Of a DNA stretch of 64,000 nt, positions 1 to 10,213 are shown piece by piece. Each line of letters opens with the position of its first letter. Within the stretch, counting starts at the first letter, position 1. The notes below the pieces were generated by a model. It saw nothing but the letters and a program-made list of their open reading frames with translations, made no database searches and was not told where the DNA came from. Source of the stretch: Plotosus lineatus. Lineage: Eukaryota; Chordata; Actinopteri; Siluriformes; Plotosidae. Location: positions 15,420,001 to 15,484,000 of the forward strand of contig CM045733.1 in the NCBI GenBank assembly GCA_024760905.1, written 5' to 3'. Made by a program: the position numbers and the translations under genes.

Positions 1-86
1 ACAGACCCTGTTATGAAACCCATAGAACTGTGATCCTGAAAGTAAATTCTGAACAGTAATATTAAAAAGTATTAGATTAGTAAATA

Positions 87-617
87 CAGTCGGCCCCTTT
101 CTTATGAAATTAATCCGTTCCAGCGCCTTTGTCGGAACCTGGATTTTTCGTAAATAGAGGTGTATTTTACATGTAAAACACATGATTCGTTCCAAGGCTC
201 CCAAGACTACCCCATAAACCATATTTATTAACCTTTTTTTTTATTAACCAAACCATACAATATTAAATATTTTTTATTAACCTTTTTTTAAATGAATCAA
301 ACCAAACAATATTAAACATTATTAAAAATTAGTGACGCGCTCCGCCAAGTGCGGGCGGCGTCGCGGCCGACACCGGAGCTTTTGGGGTGGAACGTGGCTT
401 GTCCGGACCGCCGATCTGCCAAGCAGGCAAGTGCACTTTGAACACTTGTTTAGTACTCAACATTCACTCGTTTGCTTAAGGGATCGGAGGTCCGGATGAG
501 CCGCGCCTCGTCTCGGGGGCTCTGGTGTTGGTCACGACGCCGCCCACACTCGGCATGGCGCGTATACTGTACTGGATTTTTCGTCTTCAGGGGTTTTCGT
601 AAGAAGGGGGCCGACTG
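87..617. mobile_element. Tigger-like MITE with CpG-rich core
   Basis: Terminal inverted repeats begin CAGTCGGCCCC with a TTATGAAA or TTACGAAA end. The flanks are TA/TA (85-86 and 618-619), as expected for Tc1/mariner/pogo elements. The core at about 335-565 is unusually GC- and CpG-rich and partly self-complementary (GGGCGGCGTCG on one side, CGACGCCGCCC on the other). No coding capacity was seen. Confidence 0.8.
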
Positions 618-838
618 TATTCGAAACGTAATATTGGAAAGTTCTTGAACGTTAATCCTTTTTCAATTGAAAACTTTCATCTTAGATCAGGAGTACAGTT
701 GCGCTTGTGATCTTGCGCTCAGTGACAACGCTGAACTTTTCTTGCACTACATCCAGGAAGACTGCGAGACAATCAAAGCTAACAATTGCTGAGGTGCAGT
801 TTTCTCTCCTACAAGGTCACATATGCAAGTGCCTGTAT

Positions 839-840
<2 letters not shown>

Positions 841-885
<45 letters not shown>
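841..885. repeat. (GT)n microsatellite just inside the donor of a TMTC1 exon
   Basis: About 22 GT units lie within 11 bases of the 896 splice border (intronic side). Confidence 0.95.
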
Positions 886-891
<6 letters not shown>

Positions 892-895
892 GTAC

Positions 896-1039
896 TTGAG
901 GAGGTTGCCGAGGTTGAAGAGTGCACGATTGTGTTGGGGGTTAATGTCAAGGGCTTTTCTGTAATAGAGCTCCGCCTCCTGTGTATCGTGAGTCAGTGTG
1001 CCCAGGTTGTTCATGGCACTGGCATGCCGTGGGTACAGC
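896..1039 (-). CDS. tmtc1: TMTC1 exon (TPR repeats), internal
   Basis: This 144-base exon encodes TPR sequence running from LYPRHASAMNNLGTL to FNLGNLL. The last two bases (AA) start a codon completed in the next exon, which lies outside the window. The acceptor is tatag directly after a GT run; the donor is gtaccc. It joins in phase to the exon at 1813-1926. TMTC1 places mannose on cadherins in the ER, and its C-terminal TPRs face the lumen (family knowledge). The YPRHAS(A)NNLGTL and PQHNRALFNLGNLL motifs match TMTC1 as I remember it better than TMTC2-4. Confidence 0.92.
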
Positions 1040-1040
1040 C

Positions 1041-1042
<2 letters not shown>

Positions 1043-1093
<51 letters not shown>

Positions 1094-1120
1094 ACAGAGA
1101 GAGAGAGAGCGAGAGAGATT
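1043..1120. repeat. (CA)n then (GA)n microsatellite at the acceptor side of a TMTC1 exon
   Basis: About 24 CA units followed by GA-rich sequence end within 4 bases of the exon border at 1039. On the coding strand the pyrimidine tract is replaced by a GT run. Confidence 0.95.
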
Positions 1121-1785
1121 ATAATAAGCAGCATTACAGCCTCATTTCTCAGTACAGCCATCTGCAAATACCAAATTTCACACATTTTAACGTTGCAATG
1201 ACTTATGAATAAAAATCAACAACCCTAAATAAATCTGATGATTTTTAGTGAATCAAGCATTATTGCTGCATTAGAACTCAAGCTTCACTGCTTTGAGGTT
1301 CCTGTGTATGTTCTCTGTATCTGAAGGTTTCATCTGGGTTTCCTGGTTTCCTCCCACATCCCAAAATTTTGTAATGGATGGACCGTACACAGTTATTTAC
1401 CCCAAGGGGTGAGTGTGTATATAAGCTGGAATCCCATGCAGAATGAAGATCCATTTCGTCCCAAATGCTCCTAGGATACAATTGGCTAACATCCCTGACT
1501 GACAGCACGTCATTCCTCCTACCACTGAATCACCGGCTTCCGGTCACAGGAGCCACTTTACCAAAACGGGACGTTATTCTCACTCAAATACGCCACTTCA
1601 GATTTATGTCTTGTGTTTAAATGTGTCTTGAGAAGTTGAAATATCATCGAGCACCCATGAAAGGAGAGATAAGTATCAAGTCAATAAAACATTAAATAAA
1701 CTCAACCGGACTATAGTAAATAAATAAATGCCAGCAACAGTCATGACATGTTTCATGTTCCTAACATGTGTACACACCCGCACCA

Positions 1786-1812
1786 CACACACACATACAC
1801 ACACACACACAC
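1786..1812. repeat. (CA)n microsatellite forming a TMTC1 splice donor
   Basis: On the minus strand this GT repeat begins exactly at the donor of exon 1813-1926. Confidence 0.9.
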
Positions 1813-1926
1813 CTGAGTGCAGTTTTATAGTGGTGAACAGCTGCCTGATTTTGACCTTTGTCCTTCAGGAAGTTGGCGTAGTTGTAATGAACTTTTGCAT
1901 TGTGAGGTAATGTTTCAATACCGGAC
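1813..1926 (-). CDS. tmtc1: TMTC1 exon (first TPR), internal
   Basis: This 114-base exon was found by translating around splice sites. It encodes SGIETLPHNAKVHYNYANFL followed by KDKGQNQAAVHHYKTAL. The acceptor is tttgtttcag. The donor is the first unit of a GT-rich repeat (cag then gtgtgt). Split Arg codons at both ends join in phase with the exons at 2082-2249 and 896-1039. The helix pattern Y-N-Y-A-N-F-L with a later A-L is a typical TPR. Confidence 0.92.
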
Positions 1927-2022
1927 CTGAAACAAAAGTTAAAACAAAATATAATTTATTTTAAAAATTCTCTCAAAAAACACTCCACAGTGATCTTGAT
2001 GGGCTCTAATATTAGATTTTCC

Positions 2023-2027
<5 letters not shown>

Positions 2028-2081
<54 letters not shown>
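2028..2081. repeat. (CA)n microsatellite forming a TMTC1 splice donor
   Basis: About 26 CA units; on the minus strand the first GT unit is the donor of exon 2082-2249. The whole intron (1927-2081) is 155 bases, one third of it repeat. Confidence 0.95.
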
Positions 2082-2083
<2 letters not shown>

Positions 2084-2249
2084 GAACAGGGCTTCCCGAG
2101 AGAGCCATATCTCATTCTGCTGCACACTTTTCCAGGAGAAGATGAGCAGCAGCAACAGCATGGAGACAGTTAGCGCCGCAGCACCCCAACGACTCAACAC
2201 CGCACACAGCCGGTTCAGCCCATGTACCACCAGAATGCAGTAACCCATA
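2082..2249 (-). CDS. tmtc1: TMTC1 exon (last transmembrane helix and linker)
   Basis: This 168-base exon begins with T, completing Ser with the AG of the upstream exon, then reads MGYCILVVHGLNRLC. A strongly hydrophobic stretch (LTVSMLLLLLIFSW) follows, then KSVQQNEIWLSREALF. The acceptor is ctacag. The donor GT is the first unit of a CA/GT microsatellite at 2028-2081. In the family this is the last membrane helix before the lumenal TPR array. Confidence 0.93.
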
Positions 2250-2276
2250 CTGTAGAAAGAGAAATAGAGAACTGTG

Positions 2277-2278
<2 letters not shown>

Positions 2279-2332
<54 letters not shown>
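2279..2332. repeat. (GT)n(TA)n microsatellite
   Basis: A GT run followed by TA units, 30 bases upstream of the acceptor of exon 2082-2249. Confidence 0.95.
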
Positions 2333-2334
<2 letters not shown>

Positions 2335-2406
2335 AATCCTTTTTTTCCAGGCATGAAACTCATGCATGAAGCTCATGAAATTCGAATTTACAATTATTAA
2401 GTCCGA

Positions 2407-3953
2407 AAATGAGAGAAGGAAAGTGAGAGAGAAAAAAAAGGAAAATGAGAGAGAAAAAAGAGTAGAAGAGGTAACCATTGAGGAGCAGGATGTAGCAAAG
2501 ATCAGTAAGGGTGAAGTGAGAAGGGCATTGAAGAGGATGAACAATGGAAAGGCAGTTGGTCCTGATGATATACCTGTGGAGGTATGGAAGTGTCTAGGAG
2601 AGGTAGCAGTAGATTTTCTGACAAGAACATTCAGCACGGTACTAGAGAGTGAGCAGATGCCGGAGGAGTGGAGGAGAAGTGTGCTGGTGCCCATTTTTAA
2701 GAACAAGGGAGACGTGCAGAGTTGTGGCAACTACAGAGGGATAAAGTTGATGAGCCATACGATGAAGTTATGGGAAAGAATAGTGGAAGCTAGACTAAGG
2801 GCAGAGGTCAGCATTTGTGAACAACAGTTTGGTTTCATGCCAAGAAAGAGCACCACAGATGCAATGTTTGCCTTGAGGATGTTAATAGAGAAGTACAGAG
2901 AAGGTCAGAGGGAGCTACATTGTGCATTTGTGGATCTGGAAAAAGCATATGACAGGGTGCCAAGAGAAAAACTGTGGTATTGCATGAGGAAGTCTGGAGT
3001 GGCAGAGAAGTATGTTAGAGTGGTGCAGGACATGTATGAGAGATGTAAGACAGTGGTGAGGTGTGCTGTCGGTGTGACAGAAGAGTTTAAGGTAGAGGTG
3101 GGACTGCATCAAGGGTCAGCTCTGAGCCCCTTCTTGTTTGCTATGGTGATGGACAGGCTGACAGACGAGGTGAGACAAGAATCTCCATGGACTATGATGT
3201 TTGCAGATGACATCGTGATCTGTAGTGAGAGCAGAGAACAAGTGCAGGAAAATCTAGAGAGGTGGAGGTATGCCCTGGAAAGGAGAGGAATGAAGGTTAG
3301 CCTCAGAAAATCAGAATACATGTGTGTGAATGAGAAGGACCCAGGAGGAACGGTGATGTTACAGGGAGCAGAGATAACGAAGGTGGAGGATTTTAAGTAC
3401 TTAGGCTCAACAATCCAGAGCAATGGAGAGTGTGGAAAAGAGGTGAAGAAGCGTGTGCAGGCAGGCTGGAATGGTTGGAGAAAAGTATCCGGTGTGATGT
3501 GCGATAGGAGAGTGTCAGCAAGAATGAAGGGAAAAGTGTACAAGATGGTGTTGAGGCCAGCGATGTTGTATGGCTTAGAAACAGTGGCGCTGAGGAAAAG
3601 GCAGGAGGCAGAGCTGGAGGTAGCGGAGATGAAAATGTTGAGGTTCTCCTGGGAGTAACGAGGATGGATAGGATCAGAAATGAGTATATCAGAGGGACAG
3701 CCCACGTAAGATGTTTTGGAGACAAAGTCAGAGAGGCTAGATTGAGATGGTTTGGACATGTACAGAGGAGGGATAGTGAGTATATTGGCAGTAGGATGCT
3801 GAGGTTGGAACTACCAGGCAGAAGGCCTCGAGGAAGACCGAAGAAGAGATTTATGGATGTGGTGAAGGAAGACATGAAGGTCGTTGGAGTCAGAAAAGAA
3901 GATGCGGAGGACAGGGTGAGGTGGAGGCGGATGATTTGCTGTGGCGACCCCTG
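2407..3953 (+). pseudogene. RTE LINE reverse transcriptase, truncated and frameshifted
   Basis: In order it shows a palm start ([14 protein letters not shown]), [20 protein letters not shown], a [14 protein letters not shown] motif, [18 protein letters not shown] and the catalytic FADDIVI. A C-terminal region with FGHVQRRDSEY and GRPKKRFMDVVKEDM follows. One frameshift at about 3650 splits LRFS from GVTRMDRI; a one-base loss explains it. Reverse transcriptases of this type copy LINE RNA at a nicked target. RTE clade is inferred from the endonuclease seen in the longer copy at 37893-40483. Not functional here. Confidence 0.88.
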
Positions 3954-3979
3954 AAGGGAGCAGCCGAAAGTAAAAGAAG
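2407..3979 (+). mobile_element. RTE-type LINE, 5' truncated, with 15-bp target-site duplication
   Basis: A perfect 15-base direct repeat (AATTATTAAGTCCGA) sits at 2392-2406 and 3980-3994. It delimits a 1573-base insertion ending in an AAAAGAAG tail. The insertion encodes most of a reverse transcriptase (next entry). The endonuclease is missing, as usual for 5' truncation during target-primed reverse transcription. It lies sense in the window, antisense to TMTC1. Confidence 0.93.
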
Positions 3980-4544
3980 AATTATTAAGTCCGAGTGCAC
4001 ACACGTGTACTATGGAAAGACAAACACACAATTTCCTGTGGAACAAAAATTGGTGCATCACCGTACCTTCCGTATTGCTTATGCAAATGGTAAATATCAT
4101 CGAGGTCAAAAATGCACTAAAACCACTCGTGAAAAAATAATTGCCAATAATTTCATTACAGAGACGCAAATCGCTGTGAACACTCAGGAAGAGAATGTCA
4201 GGATTAGACACTGCTAGAAAGCCTGCTTAGTTCTGGAACATGATTCTCTGAACAGATAAATCCAAGATGAAAACAGAACATCTTTCATCGTGGCCCACAA
4301 TTCAAAATTAATTACCGTATACAGGGATCTGTCGCTACTTCACGCTTCAGTTTATGCGGCTTCAGTGCATCGTGAGTTTTTTAAAAAATATTCATCGAAT
4401 TAAAAAATAAGGAAATTAAGGAAGAATAGGGGAAAAAGTTAAGGAAAATGCAGCAAAAGAAGGCCAATTATGCAAAAAAAAAAAAAAAAAAAAACCCAAA
4501 CAAACACATGACAAAAAACAACCCAAAACCCCCCAACAAAACTA

Positions 4545-5655
4545 CAATTGGCCCTCTACTTACGAAACCCTCTTGGTACGAAAACTCCAGGTTACGAAAA
4601 ACATTTTCCTCAGTTTTCGTCCTCTGTATATGAAAACAACCTCCTCTTATGAAAAGCGCCAAACACGCCATTCAAAAATTCAAACACGCCATTCAAAATT
4701 CAAACCATGCGCGAGTTGCTCTCTCGTTTGCTGTCTCCCAACATCCCACCCTGCTGGCCTCACATTAGCCAGGAGGAAGCTGAACTGTACCCATACTTCC
4801 TGTTTGTCACACGTGTGTTAAAAATTAACATTTAAGTATCTTGGGGTCTTGTTTACGAGTGAGGGAAGGATGGAGCAGGAGATTGACAGACAGATCGCTG
4901 CAGCCTCTGCTGTTAAGCGGTGCCTGTACCGGTCCGTCGTGGTGAAGAAGGAGCTGAGCCGCAAGGCGAAGCTCTCAATTTACCAGTCGATCTACGTTCC
5001 AACCCTCACCTATGGTCACGAGCTTTGGGTAATGACCGAAAGAACAAGATCACGGATACAAGCGGCTGAAATGAGCTTCCTTCGCCGGGTGGCGGGGTTC
5101 TCCCTTAGAAATAAGGTGAAAAGCTCCACCATCCGGGGAGAGCTCGGCGTAGATCCGCTGCTCCTCCGCATTGAGAGGGGCCAGTTGAGGTGGCTCGGGC
5201 ATCTGGTCAGAATGCCCCCCGGACGCCTCCCTGGTGTGGTGTTTCGGGCATGTCCAACCGGGAAGAGAACCCGGGGTCGACCTAGAACACGCTGGAGGGA
5301 CTATGTCTCTCGGCTTGTTTGGGACCGCCTCGGTGTCCCCCCGGGAGAGTTGGAGGAAGTGGCTCGGGAGAGGGACGTCTGGACCTCTTTGCTTAGGTTG
5401 CTGCCCCCGCGACCCGACCCTGGACTAAGCGGAAGATGATGATGATGATGATGATGAGCCTTTTAACACATATTTCATGCATTTTTCATACAAAATTGGT
5501 GTACTTTTATCATTTTTAAAGGGTTTATGGGGTAGTCTTGGGAGCCTTGGAATGAATCAGGCGTTTTACATGTAAACTACGCCTCTACTTACGAAACTTC
5601 CACGTTACGAAAAAGGCGCTGGAACAGATTAATTTCGTAAGTAGACGGCCGGTTG
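4545..5655. mobile_element. Tigger-like MITE nested in a CAGGGATC MITE
   Basis: TIRs CAATTGGCCCTCTACTTACG and its near complement at the right end, with TA at 4543-4544 and 5656-5657. The uninterrupted target is seen at about 17608-17625 (AAAACTACTTACATTTT), which proves a clean TA-duplicating insertion. It holds a Rex3-like LINE fragment. Confidence 0.9.
4828..5455 (+). pseudogene. Rex3/RTE-like LINE, 3' end of reverse transcriptase
   Basis: An open stretch encodes FKYLGVLFTSEGRMEQEID, then LTYGHELWVMTERTRSRIQA, RWLGHLVRMPPGRLPG and RGRPRTRWRDYVSRL, ending PRPDPGLSGR. A GATGATGAT tail follows, the form of tail known for fish Rex3. Only the C-terminal third is present, so it is a dead 5'-truncated copy. 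It lies inside the Tigger-like MITE, making a third nesting level. Confidence 0.85.
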
Positions 5656-6283
5656 TACTTACATTTTTATATGAGGTGCGCATCTGAGTGTGTGCAGGCA
5701 CGCGTCTGTGTGCAAGTGCATGTGTCTGTGTTTGTGTGTGTATTTATATTTTGTTTACATCTTATGCTTTATTTTTGAATGATTAATTGTCATTATAAGC
5801 ATTTATAGTATTTAATATGTATTTATTGATTATTATATACACATATACATGTATATATACGTCGGTCAGGGGGGTTGATCCTACTTTGCGGAATTCGGTG
5901 GTCGCGTGGGATCTCGGTCCCAATTAAACGCGGAAGGTGAGGGATCCCCATATTCTTAAAAAAAAAAAGATTGGATAGTGCTTCACAGTACACATGGGTA
6001 ACAACCCAAAACATATTTCAAAAGCAACATAAAAAAATTCTTAAGGCAGAGAAATGGAAATAAACAGTTCAGTAAACACAATTGAGCAATATGGACAAAT
6101 AAAGACAGAACGTCCAACAAGCAAGCAGAATCAGACTGTGTGTACAGTAAATGTCCGGCAAAGTATCTCAAAGAAGTAAAGAACTTGTAAGATCCATGAC
6201 TTACAGATTTCAGGTGGTTACTGACTGCATAGGATTTGTATCCAAGTATAAAAACTTGCCTTTTTTTTTTTTTTAACAATTTT

Positions 6284-6477
6284 TATGGCATTTGGCAGAC
6301 GTCCTCGTCCAGAGCAAGATACATTCATCATTTTTATATAACCGAGAAATTCAAGGTTAAAGGCCTCACTCAAGACAAAACAGTGGCAGGCTGGTGGGAC
6401 TGATACTGAATCTTGAATTCCTGACCCTCAAACTCACGGAGCCGAAACCTTAACCACTGAGTGATCGCGGCTCCGAC
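6284..6477 (-). repeat. Interspersed repeat (GGCATTTGGCAGACG family)
   Basis: It starts with a form of the common fish sequence GCATTTGGCAGACG(C)..CCAGAGC and ends with a CCTTAACCACTGAG block. Relatives are at 8317-8503, 32413-32556 and 50453-50635. Class unclear; possibly SINE-like. Confidence 0.6.
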
Positions 6478-6604
6478 TCCAAAATTGGGTAACAATTGTG
6501 TCCGCGTGTCCAATTACTTAAAGCCTGTGAAAATGTAAAGATTCTGTCAGTAAGTCAGTCAGTAAGCAGTTCAGAAAGTAAGCAGGTCAGTAAATAAATT
6601 AATA

Positions 6605-6758
6605 GCCTGCAGACCTGCATAGGTACTGGGTCACTGATCTTAAGGTTGGGGGTTCAAGCCCCACTCTCCACGGGTTGTCACTGTCCCCCCACACCACTGG
6701 GTTATCAAAGGCCGGCCATGTCTCTCACTGTCTATGGTGTGAGGTTCATGTAAAGGTG
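6605..6758 (+). repeat. SINE head fragment (tRNA-derived SINE-B)
   Basis: Contains the B-box-like GGGGGTTCAAGCCCC and the conserved CCATGTCTCTCACTGTCTAT block. The 3' part is missing. Confidence 0.75.
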
Positions 6759-6775
6759 GATAGATATTTATATAA

Positions 6776-6807
<32 letters not shown>

Positions 6808-6810
6808 GGA

Positions 6811-7135
6811 GACAGTGGTGGCCTAGTGGTATAGGGTGCTGAATCACTGATTCAAAGGTTGAGGGTTCGAATCCCACTCTCCACAAGGTTGTCACTGTCC
6901 CTCCAGTGCAGCCAACTGGGTTATCAAAGGCGGGCCATGTCTCTCACTGTCTATGGTGTGAGGTTCATGTAAAAGAACCATTTCTGACTTTCATCAAGAG
7001 TAGCTGCAAAGCCGTCAGCGTGTTTCCGCCCTGGTGAGCTGTCCAGGGTGTACTCCGCTCTTGCCCAAAGTTCGTTGGGATGGGCACCAGCCTCTCTGTG
7101 ACCCGAATTAAGATTAAGCGGTTAAGAAACTGAAC
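6811..7135 (+). mobile_element. tRNA-derived SINE-B with ATTAAGCGG-type tail
   Basis: The head has CAGTGGTGGCCTAGTGGTAT (A-box region) and GGTTCGAATCC (B box). The body has GGGCCATGTCTCTCACTGTC. The 3' module ends AATTAAGATTAAGCGGTT. It is flanked by ATT repeats. Confidence 0.85.
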
Positions 7136-7142
7136 TGATTAT

Positions 7143-7175
<33 letters not shown>

Positions 7176-7346
7176 CACTCCATGAATGTTATTTTTCGAC
7201 AGATGAAATAAAGTTGGTTGGGAAGTAGAGCTTGAAGTTTTCTTCAAAAGAATTTAAAAAAAATACAGGTGATGGTGCACCAGCTGGGAGAATGAAGGCT
7301 CAGGCAAAATCCCGGCTAATGGTTGAAACATGTCCAACAAAGCATA

Positions 7347-7494
7347 AACAGCTGCAAAGCCGTCAGCGTGTTTTCGCCCTGCGATGACCTAGCGAGCTGT
7401 TTAGGGTGTACATTGCCCTCGCCTGGAGTCGGCTGGGATGGGCGCCAGCCTCCCCTCAACCCTAATTAGGATTAAGCGATTACAGAAAATGAAC
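7347..7494 (+). repeat. SINE-B 3' module fragment
   Basis: GCTGCAAAGCCGTCAGCGTG through CCTAATTAGGATTAAGCGAT; the tRNA head is lacking. Confidence 0.75.
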
Positions 7495-7604
7495 GGTTTC
7501 GAAATAGTTAATTCAACACTACTATTAAAGTACTTGAATTAAAACTGAACCTCTACAAGTCAGTCACATCTTAATGGCCAGATTTCTAATCCACTGTGCT
7601 GATG

Positions 7605-7872
7605 TCTTCTTCTTTTCCTTTCGGCTGTTCCCTTTAGGGGTCGCCACAGCGAATCATTCGCCTTCATCTCACCCTATCATCTGCATCTTCTTCTCTTACA
7701 CCAACTGCCTCCATGTCCTCCATCACCACATCCATGAATCTTCTCTTTGGTCTTTCTCTAGGCCTTCTGCCTGGTAGTTCCAACCTCAGCATCCTACTAC
7801 CAGTATACTCACTATCCCTCCTCCGTACATGTCCAAACCATCTCAATCTAGCCTCTCTGACTTTGTCTCCAA
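7605..7872 (-). mobile_element. RTE LINE 3' fragment with perfect 17-bp target duplication
   Basis: A perfect 17-base direct repeat (AATCCACTGTGCTGATG) flanks it at 7588-7604 and 7873-7889. On the minus strand it encodes GDKVREARLRWFGHVRRRD and the GRPKRRFMDVVMEDM block, ending with an AAAAGAAGAAG tail. It is a very short 5'-truncated copy of the family at 2407-3979. Confidence 0.93.
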
Positions 7873-7942
7873 AATCCACTGTGCTGATGGACAGAGATCA
7901 AATTATAAAAATTGTTTCCTTGTGCAAATATTCATGAACCCT

Positions 7943-8284
7943 GGTCTGGTCTGGTACCTTCCGAGTGGTAGGACGACTCTTGGCGACCTGGCATGAAGGA
8001 TAACACCTTGATTATCATCTTCATGGAGGTTTTCTTGGCAAGGATAGTGCAGTGGTTTGCCATTGCCTTCTGCACGATGCGAACCTACGGGCAATTTAGA
8101 ACTGACAATTAGCCTCCTGTGCATGTTTTTGGACTGTGGGAGGAAACTGGAGTACCCGGAGGAAAACCACGCGAGCACGGGGAGAACATGCAAACTCCGC
8201 ACAGAAACACCCAGTCCGGGAATCGAACCCAGGCCTTCTTGCTGTGAGGCGGACGTGCCAACCACTACGCCCACTGTGCCACCC
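7943..8284 (-). mobile_element. SINE-like repeat (CCTCACAGCAAGAAGG family), 11-bp duplication
   Basis: Flanked by TCATGAACCCT at 7932-7942 and 8285-8295. On the minus strand it reads GTAGTGGTTGGCACGTCCGC, CTGGGTTCGATTCCCGG, GGAGTTTGCATGTTCTCCCC and TTTCCTCCCACAGTCC, a very common fish interspersed repeat. A relative is at 18711-19040. Confidence 0.85.
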
Positions 8285-8316
8285 TCATGAACCCTACTGT
8301 ATATTTATTAGTTTTT

Positions 8317-8503
8317 ATTTACAGCATTTGACAGACGCTATTAGCCAGAGGGACTAACTTTTTTTTTTTTAATTAAACTGAAGAATTGAGGGTTAAGGGC
8401 CTTGCTCAAGGGCCCAACAGTGGTGAAAGTGGAGACTGAACAGTTGACCTTCGGATCAGTGAGCCATTGCCTGAAGCACTGAGGCACCACTGCCCCAGTA
8501 TAC
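8317..8503 (+). repeat. Interspersed repeat (GCATTTGACAGACG family)
   Basis: TACAGCATTTGACAGACGCT through CAGTTGACCTTCGGATCAG. Same family as 6284-6477. Confidence 0.6.
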
Positions 8504-8850
8504 CATATATAGTAACTTAATGGACATCAGGAAACATGTCTCTATTGTCCTGAAAACTCTTTGGTCTTTCCATATGATGAACTGACTGTTAATCAATACG
8601 ATGATGAATTGATGACTTCAAATGGCTGCAGTGTCATATTTGGTCGAAGATAATCATTCATGGAGATAATTTAGTTTTCAGGGGAAAAAAGGGTTTCAGC
8701 AGAGCATTTTTCAAGGCAGACACTTTACGTTCATTTGCTTTAATAAGGGAAGTCGTCCATCCAATTGTTTTATTGTGTGCAATGTTTATTTCTTTTTCCT
8801 GCGCTCTATCTAGATGGGTGCCATTAATTCTGGAGTGAGACCCACCCCCT

Positions 8851-8851
<1 letters not shown>

Positions 8852-8900
<49 letters not shown>
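8852..8900. repeat. (CA)n microsatellite
   Basis: About 24 CA units. Confidence 0.95.
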
Positions 8901-8904
<4 letters not shown>

Positions 8905-9199
8905 CATTAAGGCAACTTCTGTTATCGAATAACTGAAAGGATTTCTTCTTCTCAGGCCTGTCAGTTGTATCCTGTATCCTGTCACTTTGGATAAAAGCAT
9001 TGTCCAAATGAATAAATGTGAACGGGCATCGAAGATAAAGACGCTGTTGATTAACCCCAGAGTTCATCATACTGGTCGCACAGCACACGTCCGAGAAATT
9101 GGAGCAGTGGTGCCATTATCAGTATCACATTTTTGAGGAATGGTAATACAAGTTCGAGCTGCTTCCTGAATCACATTATATGCTCATTATACTGCAGGT

Positions 9200-9200
9200 T

Positions 9201-9240
<40 letters not shown>

Positions 9241-9320
9241 ACACACACACTCACACACACACACACACGTGCACAACGGTCTTCACAGACATGAGGATGC
9301 TACATGTTCATATCGCATGA

Positions 9321-9374
<54 letters not shown>
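9200..9374. repeat. Facing (CA)n and (GT)n microsatellites
   Basis: CA repeats at 9200-9268 and GT repeats at 9323-9374 face each other across 54 bases, so the strand can fold into a hairpin. Confidence 0.9.
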
Positions 9375-9376
<2 letters not shown>

Positions 9377-9593
9377 TTACTACATATTAAGAAGCAAAAT
9401 ACATTCTTAACTGATAGCGTGGGGACATTTATGAAAAGAGGGGACATTTTGGCTGGTGTTCAAGTCTTCAAAGAGCGATTTGATGGTGAAAAATTGGGTT
9501 TTGGGATTTCGGTTAAAATTAGGTTTAGGTAATCATTCCGATGTGATAGATAAGGTTTGGTCCTATAAAGAAAGAAGGACACGACTGTACTAC

Positions 9594-9985
9594 CCTCCTT
9601 GTCCTACTCCTCCTTGGATCGCCACCTTATCGTGGTGGAGGGGTGTGCATGACTTAATGATCCTACTAGCTATGTCCTCGGGGGGGGCATCATGCCCCTG
9701 GTACGGTAAACCAAGGCAAACAGGTGCTGGGTGAAGGTCCAGACGAAGTACGGTTCGGAAGACCCCTGGAGAAGGACAACTCTTATTTCAAACCCGGGTA
9801 GATAGAGCTCGTTAGCCTTGTCAGGCGGTTCATCTAGGACAAGGATGAGTCTAATATAAAACCTACGACCCGATGACCTCGCTGTCACCGTCCTCGCATG
9901 CTTGGCTATAGCAGTTGAACCACGGGTGTAAAGGGTGGGGCCAGTACTGCGCACACTGAACTCCACCTTAAGGCTCCATTGTGCA
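9594..9985 (+). repeat. Probable 5' region of a Rex3/RTE-type LINE
   Basis: CCTTGGATCGCCACCTTATC, CATGCCCCTGGTACGGTA, CCAAGGCAAACAGGTGCTGG and GGTTCGGAAGACCCC are landmarks of a common teleost LINE leader. Identification is from memory of that repeat. No coding sequence is retained. Confidence 0.55.
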
Positions 9986-10149
9986 GGCTAGAAGGCTACG
10001 TCCACGTCTCCGCTGCCACAAAAAAAACAAAACAAAAGCAAAACACGACTGTGGTATTTTTTTTTTTTTGTGAGGAATAGATGAGACAAACAAGAGATAA
10101 CAACAAAGATAAAAAAAACAGAAGAGAACAGAAAACAGACAGACAACTT

Positions 10150-10163
10150 AGGGAGATGGGGAG

Positions 10164-10213
<50 letters not shown>

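Larger units (their letters stand above)
4322..5950. mobile_element. CAGGGATC-type MITE, interrupted by a second element
   Basis: The ends begin CAGGGATC and close near GAGGGATCC, with TA on both sides. The inner sequence (GCTTCAGTTTATGCGGCTTC; poly-A/C block with ACCCAAAAC; (TG)n block; AATTAAACGCGGAA) recurs in at least nine other places in this window. It is split by the Tigger-like insertion at 4545-5655. Confidence 0.85.

Noticed and set aside
817..1212. Open frames made of Cys-Val, Thr-His or Ser-Leu repeats here and at every other dinucleotide repeat
   Set aside because: They are translations of GT, CA and GA microsatellites. Only the part with TPR residues between real splice sites was kept.
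3109..4211. Long antisense frames over the LINEs (Ser/Phe/Leu-rich), also at 38007-38794 and 39150-40424
   Set aside because: They are shadows of the reverse transcriptase and endonuclease frames on the other strand.
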